Source of the DNA: Desulfobacterales bacterium
GTDB lineage: Bacteria; Desulfobacterota; Desulfobacteria; Desulfobacterales; Desulfosalsimonadaceae
DNA: 5,770 nucleotides
Assembly: GCA_018334855.1 (NCBI GenBank)
Contig: JAGXLE010000102.1
Location: forward strand, 1 to 5,770
Direction of reading: 5' to 3'
Part shown: positions 1 to 5,598 of the stretch, piece by piece
Layout: every line of letters starts with the position of its first letter
Numbering within the stretch: the stretch's first letter is position 1
Translations under genes and position numbers: made by a program
The notes under the pieces: generated by a model
Databases searched by the model: none
The model's input: only the letters and a program-made list of their open reading frames with translations
What the model was told of the DNA's origin: nothing

Positions 1-113
1 GGAAAGACGTTATCGGCAGTGTGATGGGCTGGAAAAAAACCGGCACCTTTGCCTGCATAATCGTGGTGCTCTCCACAATAGTGGGTATTACCTACGGCGC
101 CATTTTTGCATAG
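1..113 (+). CDS. C-terminal end of a predicted permease (ArsP_1/UPF0718-like), partial
   Basis: The reading frame is open from the left edge (first full codon at 3) to TAG at 111-113, giving 36 residues, starting KDVIGSVMGWKKTGTF. A basic WKK turn is followed by one hydrophobic membrane-spanning helix (CIIVVLSTIVGITYGAIF), and the protein ends almost directly after it. A conserved 'MG.KK' turn followed by a last helix with a glycine-tyrosine-glycine motif is how the predicted permeases of Pfam ArsP_1 (PF03773) usually end; these are multi-pass inner-membrane proteins, some of them linked to export of organoarsenicals. The family call is from memory of that tail and is moderate only; that this is the end of an inner-membrane protein is firm. 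The start and most of the gene lie outside the window. Confidence 0.6.
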   Translation, partial: KDVIGSVMGWKKTGTFACIIVVLSTIVGITYGAIFA

Positions 114-121
114 GAGGGAGG
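112..121 (+). promoter_or_regulatory. Orphan Shine-Dalgarno-like sequence after the permease stop
   Basis: AGGAGGGAGG overlaps the TAG of the permease gene and would be an excellent ribosome-binding site for a next gene of the operon. No ATG or GTG follows within a usable distance; the first TTG (143-145) is too far and meets TAA after three codons. The 24-bp repeat starts three bases after it. Inference: a downstream gene was lost or displaced here. A chance purine-rich stretch is the alternative. Confidence 0.35.
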
Positions 122-124
122 TCA

Positions 125-148
125 GGGGTCAAATCTTTATTTTTGACA
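125..148 (+). repeat. 24-bp GGGGTCAAATCTTTA repeat, copy 1
   Basis: First of three near-identical 24-bp copies (others at 2299-2322 and 5561-5584, both on the minus strand). This copy reads GGGGTCAAATCTTTA at its 5' side and ends TTTTGACA. It differs from copy 3 at one position and from copy 2 at two. Inside it GTCAAA (128-133) and TTTGAC (142-147) form a dyad with an 8-base spacer. It begins 11 bases after the permease stop codon. I associate this sequence type with dispersed repeats near REP-associated (Y1) transposases, but no transposase is in the window. Confidence 0.8.
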
Positions 149-391
149 AATAAGAAAGAATAAAGATACCGGCGATTTGTTTACAATGGAGTTACAGTGG
201 GCCTGGAAGGGGTTTCGAATTTGGTAAATAAGATAGGAATTATCGGTAATCCGGGTTTTGTGGAATAATAACCGGCAAACCTGTCTGGAAAAAGACTCCG
301 GGAAATCATACAGGGAACAACCCCCCCGGTTAAAAGTTGCCAGAAATTATTGGATGCCGGAAGATCTGATCAAAAAACTTAATTTATGTTC
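149..391. other. Non-coding stretch with no recognisable gene
   Basis: Together with its flanks this is the gap between the permease and the helical-repeat gene. I see no RNA gene, no convincing terminator and no gene with a start and ribosome-binding site. Two open stretches on the plus strand look faintly coding when read by eye: one ends ...NKIGIIGNPGFVE at a TAA, and one runs 237-428 and includes KVARNYWMPEDLIKKL. Neither has a plausible start signal, so they are treated as chance or decayed coding sequence. Confidence 0.4.
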
Positions 392-420
392 TTTCCAATT
401 CAGACAACCTGAATTATATC
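392..420 (+). promoter_or_regulatory. Candidate promoter with a dyad in its spacer, upstream of the helical-repeat gene
   Basis: TTTCCA (392-397, 4 of 6 to the sigma-70 -35 consensus) and TATATC (415-420, 4 of 6 to the -10) are 17 bases apart. Almost the whole spacer is a perfect inverted repeat, AATTCAG-ACAAC-CTGAATT (397-415). A transcript from here would start near 427 and give a leader of about 50 bases to the ATG at 480. A dyad between -35 and -10 is a common repressor-site position. Both hexamers are weak matches, so this is a guess from spacing and placement. Confidence 0.3.
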
Positions 421-429
421 CACAATGAC

Positions 430-440
430 GCTCTAAGAGC
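430..440. repeat. 11-bp perfect palindrome GCTCT-A-AGAGC
   Basis: Two 5-base arms around a single A lie three bases before the upstream candidate ATG at 444. As RNA the one-base loop could not form a normal hairpin, so if it matters it is more likely a protein-binding half-site pair. It is short enough to be chance. Confidence 0.25.
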
Positions 441-466
441 AATATGCAATCAGTGACATATAACGC

Positions 467-472
467 AAAGGA
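467..472 (+). promoter_or_regulatory. Ribosome-binding site that selects the ATG at 480
   Basis: AAAGGA sits seven bases before the ATG at 480, an ideal spacing. The in-frame ATG at 444 has only AAGAG at 435-439, four bases away and embedded in a palindrome. The start at 480 is therefore preferred. Confidence 0.55.
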
Positions 473-479
473 CCTGCAG

Positions 480-2192
480 ATGCCGAAAAATAAAATGGCC
501 CTGAAGCCCTATGTGGAAGCAATTGAACAGCTATGCAGCCGGTTGTCGCACGATGAATTGAAAACCCTCATCATCAACATTGCAAAAGAAACGCCTGTGC
601 GTGAAAGAAAGGATTTTCTCGAAAAACTTTATTCTTATTCGACTGCAGCAAAGCCGCCGCCAAACAGAAAAAACGCAAAAGAAAAAATATTTCACAGGAT
701 CGACGCTGTTAAAGAAGAGATACAGGAACGTATCGAGAGCATCGAGGACGGGTCCTACTGGGATTTTGTTGATTATGATGATTTCGAGGAGGAGGTGGAT
801 TCCATCTCAGAAGAGCAGACAGATGACTTGATCGGTATTTTTGAAGAAGCCGACAACTTGTTTCTCGACGGCCGGCTGGAATTGGCCCGGGATATTTACC
901 AGCGTTTGTTTCAGGCAATCCGGGAGTTTGATGAAATAGACAACTCAGCATTCAGCTGCATGGAAAAATATGACCTGAAAGAAGCAAGATCGCGCTATTG
1001 CCGCTGTATTTATGAAACAGTGCCGAAAAAAGACCGGGTCGGGCAAATTATGGCTGCCATTGACATAAACGCCAACATAAGTGAAAGGCGGCTGGGCCTG
1101 GAACAAGAGCTTTATCCAATGCTTTGCGATATTATTGAAGCCCTGCCCGGGGATATGAAAGATTTGGATAGTTTTTTAAAGGATTGGATTTCAGCACTGG
1201 AAAAACAGCAATCCAACAGAGCGGCCACTCTGCTGGCAGAGGCCGTGTTTTTTACAAAAGGGACAGACGGGGTCTCGGAGCTGGCAAGAAAATGGGGCAG
1301 CAACCAGCCCAGGGGCTACCTTTACTGGATTGAGTGCCTGATAAACGAGGGGCACTGGAAACAGGCCGCCGGGGCCTGCCTTGAGGCCCTGGATAAACTT
1401 CCCCGCAATTCCTTCAGGGAACAGGCTGCCGGCTATCTCGTTGAAGCAGGCGCTCATTTATCGGATAATAGCCTCATTTTGCAAGGAAAGCGGGAGCAGC
1501 TCATATCAGTGCCCGGGGAAGAAAATCTCCTGGACTTTGTTGAGGAGGCCGGCAAGCAGAAAGTCCGGGAGGCCGAGCTTGAAGCGCTTCAAGATATTAT
1601 CAGGAAATCTGTAAAATCAAGCCCTGGCGATAATATTTTTTATACAAGGTATCTTCTGATGTCAGGAAAGGTCAAAGAGGCCTTTGTCCACGCAAAATCC
1701 GAATCCAAGGTCGGTTGGTCCGATGGCAGGGCAGGCCTTGTTTTTGGAGGTGTCCTTTATATCGTCTGCGGCAAAAGCCGGAAGGCAAAGACCATCAATG
1801 ACCTTTTAAACCGCTATGCAGAAACCCCGATATCTTTTTCATGGAAAGGCCCCGGCAATGCTGGGACAAGCATGTATGAAGAGATTTTAAAAGGCCTTGA
1901 TCAGTTCGAGATCGGTCCGGCAGACGAAAAAGAGTTTTGGAACTGGGCAAAAAAAATAGGGCGCGCCCGCATAGACCATATTGTTTCCAATAAGCATCGC
2001 GGGGCTTATGACCGGGCGGCAGCCGTTCTCGGCTCTCTGTGTGAATGCCTTCTCTTGTGCCACCGGAAAAATGACGCGCAGAAGCTGGCCCATGAGTTCT
2101 ATTCTGAAAAATACAACCGGCATTCGGCTTTCAGGCGCGAGGTCAAATCGGTTTTCAGTTCCTCGGAAGTGTTGGCCGCTATCAGTCTGTGA
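480..2192 (+). CDS. All-helical TPR-like protein of unknown function
   Basis: 570 residues from ATG 480, or 582 from the weaker in-frame ATG at 444. There is no signal peptide and no membrane helix, so it is probably cytoplasmic. The N-terminus has a helical segment (ELKTLIINIAKETPVRERKD), then a charged linker and a strongly acidic stretch at about residues 85-116 containing YWDFVDYDDFEEE. Degenerate tetratricopeptide-like helix pairs follow: about 119-145 (ADNLFLDGRLELARDIYQRL) and about 279-308 (EGHWKQAAGACLEALDKLP), with more helical segments between and after them. The last helices (about 509-556, YDRAAAVLGSLCECLL and HEFYSEKYNRHSAFRREV) recall the helical tail of bacterial SWIM zinc-finger proteins, but no CxCx(n)CxH motif is present. 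I see no catalytic motif. A scaffold or protein-binding role is the most that can be inferred. The gene stands alone, convergent with the primase-helicase gene, and is bracketed by inverted copies of the 24-bp repeat. Confidence 0.85.
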   Translation: MPKNKMALKPYVEAIEQLCSRLSHDELKTLIINIAKETPVRERKDFLEKLYSYSTAAKPPPNRKNAKEKIFHRIDAVKEEIQERIESIEDGSYWDFVDYDDFEEEVDSISEEQTDDLIGIFEEADNLFLDGRLELARDIYQRLFQAIREFDEIDNSAFSCMEKYDLKEARSRYCRCIYETVPKKDRVGQIMAAIDINANISERRLGLEQELYPMLCDIIEALPGDMKDLDSFLKDWISALEKQQSNRAATLLAEAVFFTKGTDGVSELARKWGSNQPRGYLYWIECLINEGHWKQAAGACLEALDKLPRNSFREQAAGYLVEAGAHLSDNSLILQGKREQLISVPGEENLLDFVEEAGKQKVREAELEALQDIIRKSVKSSPGDNIFYTRYLLMSGKVKEAFVHAKSESKVGWSDGRAGLVFGGVLYIVCGKSRKAKTINDLLNRYAETPISFSWKGPGNAGTSMYEEILKGLDQFEIGPADEKEFWNWAKKIGRARIDHIVSNKHRGAYDRAAAVLGSLCECLLLCHRKNDAQKLAHEFYSEKYNRHSAFRREVKSVFSSSEVLAAISL

Positions 2193-2297
2193 GATTCAAG
2201 GTTTGCAATGTTGCATATACAGATTGCAGAGAGCCATTTCCGAAGCATCCTGAACCAAATCCTTAAGCTTGCCGATGGGTTGTTCTGATTTGGCCAA

Positions 2298-2345
2298 CTG
2301 TCAAGATTAAAGATTTGACCCCTTCATGACAGGCGTTTGTTTTTT
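2298..2345 (+). terminator. Weak candidate terminator after the helical-repeat gene
   Basis: CTGTCA (2298-2303) can pair with TGACAG (2327-2332), and three bases later comes TTTGTTTTTT (2336-2345). The T-run is good, but the stem is only six pairs with a 23-base loop, and it contains repeat copy 2. It would end plus-strand transcription about 100 bases after the stop at 2192 and just before the convergent gene's end. Low confidence because the stem is poor. Confidence 0.2.
2299..2322 (-). repeat. 24-bp GGGGTCAAATCTTTA repeat, copy 2
   Basis: Read on the minus strand it begins GGGGTCAAATCTTTA and ends CTTGACA. It has one mismatch to copy 3 and two to copy 1. The internal dyad is GTCAA(G) at 2300-2305 against TTTGAC at 2314-2319, with one mismatch. 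It lies 31 bases past the stop codon of the minus-strand primase-helicase gene, in the same orientation relative to that gene as the other two copies are to theirs. With copy 1 it forms an inverted pair around the helical-repeat gene. Confidence 0.8.
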
Positions 2346-2353
2346 GGCCGGAT

Positions 2354-5170
2354 TCACGGCGGCCCATCCGGTTTCCGGTTGCGATGCACGACTGTGCGGA
2401 TAATCGTGTCCAGCACATCGTCTAAATGTGTCCCAACATCTGAGGCCAGAAAACGCAGCACCATATATCCGTTTTCCTGGAGAAGCATGTCTTTGCGCCG
2501 GTCCCGGCGATATGCCTGTGGATTCTCCAGATGCTGGCAGCCGTCTATTTCTATGGCGATCCGGTTTTCTTTATCCAGCAGGTCCACTTCCATTTGGCCA
2601 CGGCCGTCAAATAAAACGGGCAGCTTCTGGTTTAATTCAAATCTGCCGGCGGTCTGCGGCAGGCTCTGCAGCCGCTTATAAAGAAAGGCCTCGGTTGCGC
2701 TTCGAGCCTGGCCATCGACGTTTGTTTCTGCAGAAATCTTCCCGGCCGCCTGAACAAACAGGGCAGCCAAAGGTTTGTCCACCCCGTCGCGGATGAGTCT
2801 TCGAACACTGGCAGCATAATCCTGTTTCCAGGCAGGGTCAACCGGAAGCTCCGCATCTGCGGGCCAGCCCGGAACAGCGCTTGCCGGCAGCTCAATTGTG
2901 TAGCCCACGCCTTCATATCCGCGGCAGCGCCGGTCAAACATCCTGGCCAGCATGGGCACGTTGAGGTCTGCATAGTCATAAACGCAAACCTCGTGCTTGG
3001 TGTCGTGCAAGCGGTGCAAACGTCCGACATATTGGGCCAGGGTTCCTTTCCATGACACCGGCAGGGTAAGAAAAAGCGTGTCAAGCCGTTGGTCATCAAA
3101 ACCCTCTCCGATATACCGGCCTGTGGCAAGCAATACCCTTTCCTCGTGCGGATCTATGGCTGCCAGTCTGTCAGATACATCTGCCATGGCCTTTTTCCCC
3201 ATACCTCCCCGATAAATAAGCAAGTGCTGAACTTCGGGTTCCAGGCGTTTTGCCAGAGAATTGAGATGTTCGGTCCGTTCTGTCAGCACAATGGGTGATC
3301 GTCCGTTTCTGACCGCCTGAATCACGTCCCCGCAGATAAGCTGGTTGCGTTTTTCATCTGCCATCAGTTCCCGGTATAATGCCTGAAATTGAATTCGAAC
3401 GTCTGGATCATCGACTGTTTGGGATTGAAAATCTGTAGGACGGACAATGACTTTATGCTGCAGCGGGCTTTTGTCTGCCTGTTTTCTGGCGTCCACCCGA
3501 TATCGCACCGGTCCGCACTGCATGAAAATAATGGGATGATGCCCGTCTTTTCGGGTCACTGTGGCCGACAGGCCGGTGACAAACCGGGCTTTTGCCCGCC
3601 GGGCCACCAGTTCAAAGCTTCTTGCCGACAGGTGATGGCACTCATCCACCACAATGTGTCCGTAATCAGCCACCAGGTCATTGACCTGACCTTTGCGCAC
3701 CAGGCTTTGGATCAGGGCCACATCCAGGGTACCGGTGACTTTTTTTCTGCCCCCGCCCATGCGCCCGATGGATTCTGCCGGCAGATCCAGAAAGGCTGCC
3801 AGGCGGTTGACCCACTGCTCCATGAGCTGCTTTCGATGGACCAGCACCAGGGTGTTGACCCCCCGCTGGGCGATCAGCCATGCGGCAATAACGGTTTTGC
3901 CAAAGGCCGTGGCAGCCGCTAAAACCCCGTTGTCATGTGCCGCTATTGCCTCTGCGGCAGAGATCTGTTCCGGCCGCAATCTGCCGTGAAATGAAACCGG
4001 CAGGGCCCTGCCTTCAAAACGTTCATCCCGGATAACGGGTTTGATCCTGAGTTCTGAAAACAGTTTTTCAATATCCTTGAAACAGCCCCGGGGAAGCCCG
4101 ATATGCTGGGGATATTGTTCTGCGCATGCGATAATCCGGGGCTTGTCATAGGTGGACAGGCGCATGGCCTGGGCCTTGTAAAATTCCGGATTTTGAAAAG
4201 CCGCCAATCGCAGAAGCCGGTTGAGCAAAGATGGAGAAAGCTCATTTTTGGGTATATAGATCTGATCTCCAAGGATCAGAGTCAGTTTTTCGGGCACATC
4301 CTCAATTTCTGTTTCCTTGCGCCTGCGGGAAGGCGGCGCCTGCCAGGGGACATCCTCCGAATCTTCGGCAGGCGGAAGCCGGACACCCATAACCTGGTTT
4401 TTCTTCTCCGCCTCATCTACAATGGCTTCTGCAAGACTGCGGGGATTTTTCATCAGGGTCGATAAAAAGTTCCACTGATCGGGATAAGGTTTGAAACGCC
4501 CGTCCAGAAAAACGCTGTTTTCCGTTTCCCGGGCTTTTTTCTGCAGGGGCAGGGCGATCAGGCTGCCCAGACCGCCTTTGGGCAGGGTGTCCTGGTTGGG
4601 GAAAAACCGGTCATAAGAATCAAGGCCAATATCCGGCCTGCTTTCCATTGTCTGTGTCAAAATGTAAGATCCCAGTTTTCTCGCCAGAACGGCCGGGACC
4701 GGTTCTTGGAAAAATAGCCACACATGGGCACCGTTTCCGGAACGGGAACGCTCAAGGGCGGCATGAAGATTCATTTTTTTACAGGTTTCCATAAAGGCCC
4801 GGGCGTCTTCCTGCCATGTTGTTTTGTCAAAATCGACTGCCAGGAAAAAGCATGTCTCATCGGCCAGCATGGGGTAAATGCCCATGACAAAATCCCGGCC
4901 CCTGTCATCGCATCCCGATAAATGCCATCGGATCACCGTGTCTGTGACAGCCAGAAACCGCTGATTCGGGCATTGGGTGCATTTAACAGCGCGTTTATCG
5001 CATAGTCCTTTTTCCCACTCATTGGCACAGGCCGGCTGATAACCGGTTTTACCCGATTTTCTGCTCTCAAACCGACGGGGGTAGACATCATCGCGGCCGC
5101 GGAAAAACGAGCGGAACAAGGCAATCTTTTCATCAGGGGTGCTGTGATGGTTAACCCGCGCTTTTTTCAT
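2354..5170 (-). CDS. TOTE-type primase / SF2 helicase / DUF559-like nuclease fusion
   Basis: 938 residues, four parts in order. (1) Residues 48-67 hold C48, C57, C64 and C67, a likely zinc-binding cluster. (2) Residues about 16-210 are an archaeo-eukaryotic primase domain of the TOTE conflict-system class: FFLAVDFD with D113 and D115 as metal ligands, SGNGAHVWLFF with H149, SYDRFFPNQD (D187 a possible third acidic residue), then the LIALPLQ strand. (3) Residues about 395-745 are an SF2 helicase of the COG1061 type: ATAFGKT with K425, DECH at 509-512, SAT at 535-537, the TGRYIGEGFD segment at 683-692 and QYVGRLHR at 713-720. (4) Residues about 820-930 are a DUF559/Vsr-like nuclease: E827, EVDLL with D863, EIDG with E874 and D876, H880, and VLRF at 904-907. 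All expected catalytic residues are present, so the protein looks intact. Known for the parts: ATP-driven DNA translocation, nucleotidyl transfer and DNA cleavage. Inferred: a defence or mobile-element conflict effector in the cytoplasm. The ATG at 5170 is the only ATG after the in-frame stop at 5234-5236; the ribosome-binding site (GGA, four bases before) is poor. It is transcribed alone. Confidence 0.92.
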   Translation of the reverse strand: MKKARVNHHSTPDEKIALFRSFFRGRDDVYPRRFESRKSGKTGYQPACANEWEKGLCDKRAVKCTQCPNQRFLAVTDTVIRWHLSGCDDRGRDFVMGIYPMLADETCFFLAVDFDKTTWQEDARAFMETCKKMNLHAALERSRSGNGAHVWLFFQEPVPAVLARKLGSYILTQTMESRPDIGLDSYDRFFPNQDTLPKGGLGSLIALPLQKKARETENSVFLDGRFKPYPDQWNFLSTLMKNPRSLAEAIVDEAEKKNQVMGVRLPPAEDSEDVPWQAPPSRRRKETEIEDVPEKLTLILGDQIYIPKNELSPSLLNRLLRLAAFQNPEFYKAQAMRLSTYDKPRIIACAEQYPQHIGLPRGCFKDIEKLFSELRIKPVIRDERFEGRALPVSFHGRLRPEQISAAEAIAAHDNGVLAAATAFGKTVIAAWLIAQRGVNTLVLVHRKQLMEQWVNRLAAFLDLPAESIGRMGGGRKKVTGTLDVALIQSLVRKGQVNDLVADYGHIVVDECHHLSARSFELVARRAKARFVTGLSATVTRKDGHHPIIFMQCGPVRYRVDARKQADKSPLQHKVIVRPTDFQSQTVDDPDVRIQFQALYRELMADEKRNQLICGDVIQAVRNGRSPIVLTERTEHLNSLAKRLEPEVQHLLIYRGGMGKKAMADVSDRLAAIDPHEERVLLATGRYIGEGFDDQRLDTLFLTLPVSWKGTLAQYVGRLHRLHDTKHEVCVYDYADLNVPMLARMFDRRCRGYEGVGYTIELPASAVPGWPADAELPVDPAWKQDYAASVRRLIRDGVDKPLAALFVQAAGKISAETNVDGQARSATEAFLYKRLQSLPQTAGRFELNQKLPVLFDGRGQMEVDLLDKENRIAIEIDGCQHLENPQAYRRDRRKDMLLQENGYMVLRFLASDVGTHLDDVLDTIIRTVVHRNRKPDGPP

Positions 5171-5236
5171 CTCATCCGAGCCGGTTTTTTTCTTTTGCGG
5201 ATAAGGAACACGCCTTTGCCGATTATTTTTAGGTCA

Positions 5237-5247
5237 GCCTGCCAGGC
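5237..5247. repeat. 11-bp GC-rich palindrome GCCTG-C-CAGGC
   Basis: A perfect dyad 66 bases upstream of the primase-helicase start, in what would be its leader. There is no T-run on its downstream side on the minus strand, so it is not a standard terminator of the leader. Its role is unknown; it may pair with or compete with the second GC-rich hairpin at 5273-5290. Confidence 0.3.
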
Positions 5248-5272
5248 ACCGGCGATCCTCTGAAAGTGTTCC

Positions 5273-5290
5273 CCCGGGCAGCAGCCCGGG
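5273..5290. repeat. Strong GC hairpin in the leader of the primase-helicase gene
   Basis: CCCGGGC (5273-5279) and GCCCGGG (5284-5290) are perfect complements around a four-base AGCA loop: an all-GC seven-pair stem about 100 bases before the minus-strand start at 5170. Neither side is followed by a T-run, so it is not a rho-independent terminator. It could be a leader-RNA structure or a DNA site. Confidence 0.45.
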
Positions 5291-5313
5291 ACCGAGTCTA
5301 TAAGTAACTATGG

Positions 5314-5345
5314 AAATCCAAAATTATTTCATATATTTTGGATTT
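5314..5345. promoter_or_regulatory. AT-rich 11-bp inverted repeat, candidate operator
   Basis: AAATCCAAAAT (5314-5324) is matched perfectly by ATTTTGGATTT (5335-5345) across a 10-base AT spacer, so the half-sites are about two helical turns apart centre to centre. That spacing suits a dimeric DNA-binding protein. It lies 144 bases upstream of the primase-helicase start, and its spacer and right arm include TATATG on the minus strand, a possible -10, although no good -35 accompanies it. A weak plus-strand terminator (TTTTGTTCTTT follows) is a less likely reading. Confidence 0.35.
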
Positions 5346-5367
5346 TGTTCTTTGAAAAATGTAATTT

Positions 5368-5386
5368 TGATGGTTTCGTAAAAAGT
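5368..5386. repeat. Extra terminal fragment of the MITE-like repeat
   Basis: TGATGGTTTCGTAAAAAGT differs at three adjacent positions from the outward end of the right arm of the neighbouring element (read on the minus strand), and it starts 26 bases before the element's own left arm at 5395. It has no matching inner arm, so it looks like the relic of a second copy or of a nested insertion. Confidence 0.5.
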
Positions 5387-5394
5387 AAGTTTTA

Positions 5395-5519
5395 GATGGC
5401 GCCGTAAAAAGTTCAAGATCAAGGCTTGCGCAATTTCGAAGAATGCAGAGTACTTATCCGTACGTGAAATTCTGAGAAATTGCGCGTAACGCAGATATTG
5501 GACTTTTTACGGTGCCATC
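5395..5519. mobile_element. 125-bp imperfect palindrome, MITE-like hairpin repeat
   Basis: The ends are inverted repeats: GATGGCGCCGTAAAAAGTTC (5395-5414) against GGACTTTTTACGGTGCCATC (5500-5519), with two mismatches in 20. A second matched block lies inside: GCGCAATTTC (5428-5437) with GAAATTGCGC (5476-5485), then AGAAT (5440-5444) with ATTCT (5469-5473), and GTAC at 5450-5453 with GTAC at 5460-5463 around a TTATCC loop. The whole element could fold as one long hairpin. It has no coding capacity. Terminal repeats of this kind (GATGG...CGTAAAAAGT) are, from memory, widespread in Desulfobacterota genomes, which suggests a non-autonomous mobile repeat. No target-site duplication is obvious. Confidence 0.75.
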
Positions 5520-5560
5520 AATTTTTGTCCTGACAACTTCGCATCCACTAGCCCGCAAAT

Positions 5561-5584
5561 TGTCAAAATTAAAGATTTGACCCC
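5561..5584 (-). repeat. 24-bp GGGGTCAAATCTTTA repeat, copy 3
   Basis: Read on the minus strand it begins GGGGTCAAATCTTTA and ends TTTTGACA. It is one mismatch from each of the other copies. The dyad GTCAAA (5562-5567) and TTTGAC (5576-5581) has the same 8-base spacer as in copy 1. It starts 11 bases after the stop of the PIN-domain gene, exactly the distance seen between the permease stop and copy 1. Confidence 0.8.
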
Positions 5585-5598
5585 TCTAGACCCCTCTA
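5579..5598. repeat. Tandem 10-bp repeat GACCCCTCTA x2
   Basis: Two exact, adjacent 10-bp units (5579-5588 and 5589-5598) join the outer end of repeat copy 3 to the stop codon of the PIN-domain gene. The second unit includes the stop codon at 5596-5598. This may be a local slippage duplication, or a footprint of repeat insertion at the gene's end. Confidence 0.6.

Noticed and set aside
182..265. Plus-strand frame ending NKIGIIGNPGFVE before a TAA
   Set aside because: The phrase looks protein-like, but the frame is very short, has no good start and matches no family I recognise.
354..428. Plus-strand open stretch starting ATG at 354 (MPEDLIKKLNLC...)
   Set aside because: Only 24 residues, no ribosome-binding site, and it overlaps the candidate promoter and dyad; treated as chance.
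444..479. Upstream ATG at 444 as the start of the helical-repeat protein
   Set aside because: Its only upstream purine run is short, too close and inside a palindrome, while AAAGGA is ideally placed for the ATG at 480. It remains possible as an alternative start.
2632..3129. Long minus-strand frame (165 codons) inside the primase-helicase gene
   Set aside because: It overlaps the helicase and nuclease domains in another frame. The 938-residue frame carries all the conserved motifs, so this is a shadow.
3389..3922. Long plus-strand frame (177 codons) antisense to the helicase domain
   Set aside because: Antisense shadow of a conserved coding region; no motif or start signal of its own.
5273..5290. 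GC hairpin read as a rho-independent terminator
   Set aside because: The stem is strong, but neither strand has a run of T after it.
5525..5536. Small palindrome TTGTC-CT-GACAA
   Set aside because: Five-base arms between two repeats, easily chance, and not near a gene start.
125..5584. The three 24-bp repeats as a CRISPR array
   Set aside because: Copies are kilobases apart, in two orientations and separated by genes, not by uniform spacers; no cas gene is present.
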